Source: Chromobacterium alticapitis (GTDB lineage Bacteria; Pseudomonadota; Gammaproteobacteria; Burkholderiales; Chromobacteriaceae). Taken from it: a stretch of 45,914 nucleotides of DNA. How positions within the stretch are numbered: the stretch's first letter is position 1; the number at the start of each line of letters is the position of its first letter. Both the position numbers and the translations under genes were made by a program. The notes under the pieces were generated by a model, which was given only the letters and a program-made list of their open reading frames with translations, was not told where the DNA came from and did no database searches. Below are positions 42,449 to 45,914 of this stretch, piece after piece. The stretch spans positions 1 to 45,914 of the forward strand of contig NZ_PQWB01000001.1 of the NCBI RefSeq assembly GCF_002924365.1, given 5' to 3'.

Positions 42449-44353
42449 ATGAATCTCTCTCCTGTCACCGCCTTCGTGTCCAAGCGCCTGCAGAGCCTGG
42501 CCAGCAAGCTATTGGTACTGTCGCTGATCGCCCTGCTGGTGGTGTTGACCTCCATCGCCTACAGCCTGGCGCTGTCCTGGCGGCTGGAGGGCGGCGCGGC
42601 GGCGATCAACGACGTGGGCAGCCTGCGCATGCGCAGCTACCGCATGGCTTATCTGCTGTCGCAACAGCCCTCGCCCGGCGTCATGATCGGGGAGGTCTCC
42701 AATTTCGACCAGACCCTGGCCCGCTTGCGGCGCGGAGATCCGGCGCGTCCGCTGTTCCTGCCGGACAATCGCGACATCCGCGACCAGGAAAGCCTGATCG
42801 AACAACGTTGGCGCGCGACGATGCGCCCCACTCTGTTGCATGCCGGCAGCGCGTTGACGCAGGAGCAGGTGGAGGCCTTCGTCGCCGACATCGACACCCT
42901 GGTCAGCTTGCTGGAGCGCGACAACGAGACCAATACCAATCTGCTGCGCATGTTCCAGATGCTGTTGATCGCCATGGCGATAACCGGCGCCGTTTGCATG
43001 GCCTATATGCTGTTCCTGATGGTGATCCATCCGGTCAACCGGCTCAGCCAGGCCATCGCCCGTCTGCGCGAAGGCGATCTGCAGGCGCGGGTGGAGGTGG
43101 ACCGCAGCGATGAGTTCGGCATGCTGGCGGCCGGCTTCAACCAGATGGCGGAGCGGCTGGGTGACCTGTACCACAATCTGGAAAGCAAGGTCCGAGAGCA
43201 GACGCGCGAAGTGGAGGCGCAGAATCTGCGGCTGCAGACGCTGTACGACATGACCTCCTTCCTGCACCAGCGCCGTTCGCAGGAGGAAATCTGCCTGGGC
43301 TTCATCGGCCAACTGATGCGCCTGACCGGCGCCGACGCCGCCAATGCGCGCCTGCTGGACGAGGCGCGCGGCAAGCTGGACCAGATCGCGCAGATTGGCC
43401 TGCCCGCGGACATGGCAAACAGCGAGGAATGCATACCCAGCGACGCCTGCCGCTGCGGCGAGGCGGTAAGCCAGCCCTTCGCCGTGCTGCATCAACTAGG
43501 CGAGGCGAAAGCGGACAGCTTGGGCCATTGCGGCAAAGCCGGCTTCTCCTCCATCGCCGTGTTTCACATTCGCAACCACCGCGAAGACGTTGGCATCTTT
43601 ACCTTATACTTTCGCCAGCCGCGCCTGTTGCCCGAAGCGGAGCAGGTGCTGATAGAAACCCTGGGGCAACATCTGGGCGTCGCCATAGAAAACCTGAGGC
43701 TGAGCGCGCGCGAGCGCCAGTTCGCCGTATCCGAGGAGCGCAATCTGATGGCGCAGGGCCTGCACGACAGCATCGCCCAGTCCCTATCCTTCCTGAACCT
43801 GCAAACGCAGATGCTGGAAGACGCGATGAAGCGCAGCGAAGAAGAGCAGGCGCGGGAGAGCCTGGCCTTCATACGCGCCGGCGTGCAGGAATGCTACGAG
43901 GATGTGCGCGAACTGCTGCAGAACTTCCGCACCCGCATCAGCAAGCAGGAGTTCCCGGAGGCGGTGCAAACCCTGCTGCAGCGTTTCGAACAGCAGACCC
44001 GCGTGCCCGCCCGCCTGGAAATGCGCGGCGACGGCAAAGCGCTGGACCCGCAACAACAGCTGCAAGTGTTCTTCATCCTGCAGGAAGCCTTGTCCAATAT
44101 CCGCAAACACGCGGAGGCCAGCCTGGTGGAGGTGGAAATCGACAACGCCGCCAGCTTCCAAATGCGCATCCGCGACAACGGCCGCGGCTTCGAGGCCGAG
44201 CGGCTGGAAACCATGTCGGCGCGCCATGTCGGCATGTCCATCATGCAAGAGCGCGCCAAGCGCATCCATAGTCAAATTCACATCCGCTCCACGCCGCAGC
44301 ATGGCACCACCGTGGAGTTGACCCTGCCCAAAGAGGAGCGCGTAGGCGCATGA
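42449..44353 (+). CDS. NarX/NarQ-like nitrate/nitrite sensor histidine kinase
   Basis: A 634-residue membrane kinase. TM1 (about 20-42) is followed by a periplasmic sensor with the P-box pattern (GSLRMRSYR, about 57-65) that binds nitrate in NarX, then TM2 (about 170-195), HAMP, a GAF-like domain with a Cys group (328, 334, 336, 361), a HisKA_3 domain with His439 in GLHDSIAQS, and HATPase_c. The ATG at 42449 gives MNLSPVTAF; an in-frame ATG at 42374 lies upstream. The end overlaps the regulator gene by 4 bp. Narrow name (NarX or NarQ) not decided. Confidence 0.9.
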   Translation: MNLSPVTAFVSKRLQSLASKLLVLSLIALLVVLTSIAYSLALSWRLEGGAAAINDVGSLRMRSYRMAYLLSQQPSPGVMIGEVSNFDQTLARLRRGDPARPLFLPDNRDIRDQESLIEQRWRATMRPTLLHAGSALTQEQVEAFVADIDTLVSLLERDNETNTNLLRMFQMLLIAMAITGAVCMAYMLFLMVIHPVNRLSQAIARLREGDLQARVEVDRSDEFGMLAAGFNQMAERLGDLYHNLESKVREQTREVEAQNLRLQTLYDMTSFLHQRRSQEEICLGFIGQLMRLTGADAANARLLDEARGKLDQIAQIGLPADMANSEECIPSDACRCGEAVSQPFAVLHQLGEAKADSLGHCGKAGFSSIAVFHIRNHREDVGIFTLYFRQPRLLPEAEQVLIETLGQHLGVAIENLRLSARERQFAVSEERNLMAQGLHDSIAQSLSFLNLQTQMLEDAMKRSEEEQARESLAFIRAGVQECYEDVRELLQNFRTRISKQEFPEAVQTLLQRFEQQTRVPARLEMRGDGKALDPQQQLQVFFILQEALSNIRKHAEASLVEVEIDNAASFQMRIRDNGRGFEAERLETMSARHVGMSIMQERAKRIHSQIHIRSTPQHGTTVELTLPKEERVGA

Positions 44354-44997
44354 CACAAGCCATCCGAATCTTGCTGGTCGACGACCACACCCTGTTCCGC
44401 AGCGGCCTGAAGGCGCTGCTGCAAAGACAGGATGATTTCCTGGTAGTGGGCGAGGCCGCCGATGGCCTGGAGGGCGTCAAACAGGCTGAGCAATTGCGGC
44501 CGGACGTAGTGCTGCTGGACCTGGACATGCCGGTGATGAACGGCCGCGAGGCCCTGGGGCAGATCTTGAGCGGCTGTCCCGAAACCGCCGTGCTGATGCT
44601 GACCGTATCCGAAGACGGAGACGACCTGGCCGAGTGCATGCGCGGCGGCGCGCGCGGCTATCTGCTGAAGAACATCAACGCCGATTTCCTGCTGGACAGC
44701 ATACGGCGCGCGGTAGACGGCGACAGCGTGCTGTCGCCGGAGATGACCGCCAAGCTGCTGGCCCGCCTGCACCAGCCGGCGGCCAAGGCCAGCGAAGCCG
44801 ACACCCTGACCCCGCGCGAGCGGGAAACCCTGAGCTGGCTGGCCCGCGGCGCCAGCAACAAGGAAATCGCCCGCGCGCTGGACCTGGCCGAGAGCACGGT
44901 CAAAGTCCACGTGCAGAACATCCTGCGCAAATTGTCGCTAAGCAGCCGGGTACAGGCGGCGGTTTACGCCGTGGAGCATGGGCTGGACAAGGCTTGA
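44350..44997 (+). CDS. narL: NarL-family response regulator
   Basis: A 215-residue regulator: REC domain (1-125) with Asp57-type acceptor in VVLLDLDMPVMNG and Lys in YLLKNI, and a LuxR-type HTH (about 148-210; LTPRERETLSWLARGASNKEIARALDLAESTVKVHVQNILRKL). The arrangement and the DLDMP..NG motif fit NarL/NarP. It probably controls nitrate or nitrite respiration genes together with the overlapping kinase gene. NarL versus NarP cannot be decided. Confidence 0.9.
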   Translation: MTQAIRILLVDDHTLFRSGLKALLQRQDDFLVVGEAADGLEGVKQAEQLRPDVVLLDLDMPVMNGREALGQILSGCPETAVLMLTVSEDGDDLAECMRGGARGYLLKNINADFLLDSIRRAVDGDSVLSPEMTAKLLARLHQPAAKASEADTLTPRERETLSWLARGASNKEIARALDLAESTVKVHVQNILRKLSLSSRVQAAVYAVEHGLDKA

Positions 44998-45312
44998 GCG
45001 ACTCAAAGCACATGCCCATCGAGAATTCGGCCTAACCCCTCGGGCAACCGGACTTGCTCCGGCGTGGCTGTGCCGGACATCATTTCATTCTTGCCCGGCT
45101 TCGCCACTCTGTCGCAACTCCGTTCCCCGGATATCAGGGCCGTAGGTTGGGCTGAATAAAATGAAGTCCAACGTTTACCGAGAATGAATAGGCATTGTGT
45201 ATCATCAAATGATTCGCGGTAAGCGTTGAGCTTCGCAAGCTTAGCCCAACCGATGGCCCTCCCGCCGTTGCTGCACAACTCCGGCAGTAAGTTGCTTCCA
45301 ACATTAGAGAAC
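44998..45312. other. Intergenic stretch with repeat, no supported gene
   Basis: Between narL and the interrupted gene lie 315 bp. They hold a short inverted repeat (TCCGGC and GCCGGA, near 45058-45077) and the palindromic repeat at 45145-45251. Open frames here on the minus strand look like chance readings through the repeat. Base composition falls after the repeat. Confidence 0.6.
45145..45251. repeat. Imperfect palindromic repeat of about 107 bp
   Basis: The ends GGTTGGGCT (45145-45153) and AGCCCAACC (45243-45251) are inverted. Inside, AACGTTTACCG pairs with CGGTAAGCGTT with one mismatch. GAGCTTCGCAAGCTT near the right end forms a small stem of its own. The structure is that of a dispersed palindromic element or a small MITE with no coding capacity. 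Confidence 0.7.
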
Positions 45313-45624
45313 ATGACTACGTACCGCTCACAACGCATAGCTTCTCTCATTGCCTTGGCAACGCTTCTCATTGCCGTGGGCCTATCTGCATGGTTTAGAT
45401 CAGCAAACCCATACGGAGTTTGGCTCTACACACCGAAAAATTGGTGCGCCGGACATCCCGCAAACTCATTTACACTGATTTATGGCGTAACGACATTACT
45501 AGCGACAGTCATTCTTGGGTTATGCGCATTCATTTTCTGGACCGCATCCCGCCTTTCAAGATCGCCGGCTGCGGAGGACCTACGAGTGAAAGCCTCTGTC
45601 GCTGCTTGGTCTGTGTTATTTGTT
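45313..45624 (+). pseudogene. Small membrane-protein gene interrupted by the IS
   Basis: An ATG at 45313 opens a frame starting MTTYRSQRIASLIALATLL with two membrane segments (about 9-28 and 55-80). It runs without a stop until the IS end at 45625. The remaining codons (to a stop at 45718-45720) lie in IS sequence and are not part of the original protein. About 104 codons of host sequence remain. Lower GC than the core genes suggests an acquired gene. Family not recognised. Confidence 0.65.
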
Positions 45625-45914
45625 GGGCACTGTTGCATAAATCCAGAACAGGGCGAGGCTCCCCTTTCCCCAAACAAATTTATGCTACCGCCACCGTGCA
45701 CGGACGGCCCAGCATGCTGAAACGGTTCAAGATGGCAGCGCGCACTTGCAGCTCTGCCACTTGGCTATCGAAGCGACGGGCCGTCACCCTTTCACCCAGC
45801 CGTTTGAAGCAACCCATTTTGGTTTCCACCAAGCTGCGGCGATGGTAGCCGCTCCAACGCTTCCAGATCGCCCGGCCTAGTCGTTTGGTCGCCCGCAGAA
45901 TCTCATTCCGAGCC
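45625..45914 (-). mobile_element. IS5-family insertion sequence, 3' end only
   Basis: An IS end begins at 45625 with GGGCACTGTTGCATAAATCC and contains the end of a transposase gene on the minus strand. The terminal bases resemble IS903-group ends. The element is cut by the window edge, so its other end and the target duplication are not visible. It differs from the element at the left edge. Confidence 0.85.
45680..45914 (-). CDS. IS5-family transposase, C-terminal fragment
   Basis: About 78 C-terminal codons, read on the minus strand and ending with the TAA at 45682-45680. The Y(2)R(3)E(6)K signature is intact in YHRRSLVETKMGCFK, whose Glu is the third acid of the DDE triad. ERVTARRFDSQVAELQVRAAILNRF is typical of IS903/ISL-type IS5-family transposases. 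The rest lies beyond the window. Confidence 0.9.
   Translation of the reverse strand, partial: ARNEILRATKRLGRAIWKRWSGYHRRSLVETKMGCFKRLGERVTARRFDSQVAELQVRAAILNRFSMLGRPCTVAVA

Noticed and set aside
45003-45371. Minus-strand open frame of 122 codons after narL
   Set aside because: It reads through the palindromic repeat and the start of the interrupted membrane gene, has no ribosome-binding site and no recognisable domain.
1-45914. Search for tRNA, rRNA, CRISPR arrays, toxin-antitoxin or phage-defence systems
   Set aside because: No cloverleaf, spaced identical repeats or diagnostic protein families were seen by reading; a covariance-model scan was not possible here.

Overview
The window is a 45.9-kb piece of a GC-rich bacterial chromosome, most likely from Neisseriales (Chromobacteriaceae, Chromobacterium-like). 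This rests on base composition, Betaproteobacteria-like gene content (dapF followed by a DUF484 gene; folC-SPOR-cvpA-purF; sodB; rnk), and a large chemotaxis and second-messenger repertoire. The genus is an inference. No rRNA or tRNA genes, CRISPR arrays, prophage or plasmid genes were seen. The chromosome segment is bounded on both sides by two different IS5-family insertion sequences, each cut off by the window edge. This suggests the window is a whole assembly contig that ended at repeats.

Layout. 1-360: end of an IS427-group-like element. 528-4741: fbp, a LysE-type exporter, map, a divergent orphan flagellin and rnk. 4754-8940: two-gene signalling operon with a MASE4 hybrid kinase (two REC domains plus HPt) and a REC-HD-GYP phosphodiesterase. 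9093-15062: housekeeping genes (HD hydrolase, alpha/beta hydrolase with a thioredoxin-like ferredoxin, dnaB, an Asp/Glu racemase, a BaiN/HI0933 flavoprotein, sodB). 15123-26267: an unbroken minus-strand chemosensory cluster in transcription order: soluble-type MCP, cheY, STAS, cheA, two tandem near-duplicate MCPs, cheW, cheR, cheB and a REC-EAL phosphodiesterase. 26529-27269: orphan solute-binding protein. 27396-32402: purF, cvpA, SPOR protein, folC, a YgfX-like gene and a conserved unknown. 32537-39483: uup, two more orphan solute-binding proteins, an NlpC/P60 lipoprotein, dapF, DUF484 and an unknown membrane protein. 39654-44997: an EamA transporter, moaA, mobB and a NarX/NarL-like nitrate two-component pair. 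45145-45914: a palindromic repeat and a small membrane-protein gene broken by the second IS.

How the genes work together. The main theme is signal transduction. The Che cluster carries one CheA, CheW, CheR, CheB and CheY with three receptors. It adds a STAS protein whose usual phospho-serine position is a cysteine, and it ends in a response regulator with an intact EAL domain, so its output probably includes c-di-GMP breakdown. A second, separate phosphorelay ends in an HD-GYP c-di-GMP phosphodiesterase. The window thus has two phosphorylation-controlled c-di-GMP-degrading enzymes and no GGDEF synthase. The molybdenum cofactor genes next to a NarX/NarL-like pair point to nitrate respiration.

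Several promoters share a -10 region of the form GCTA-N-AATT (fbp, map, dnaB, moaA). Structured elements of possible regulatory interest are a hairpin terminator between cvpA and purF, tandem hairpins in the rnk leader, a long palindrome at the map promoter, and a dyad over the -35 box of the EamA gene.
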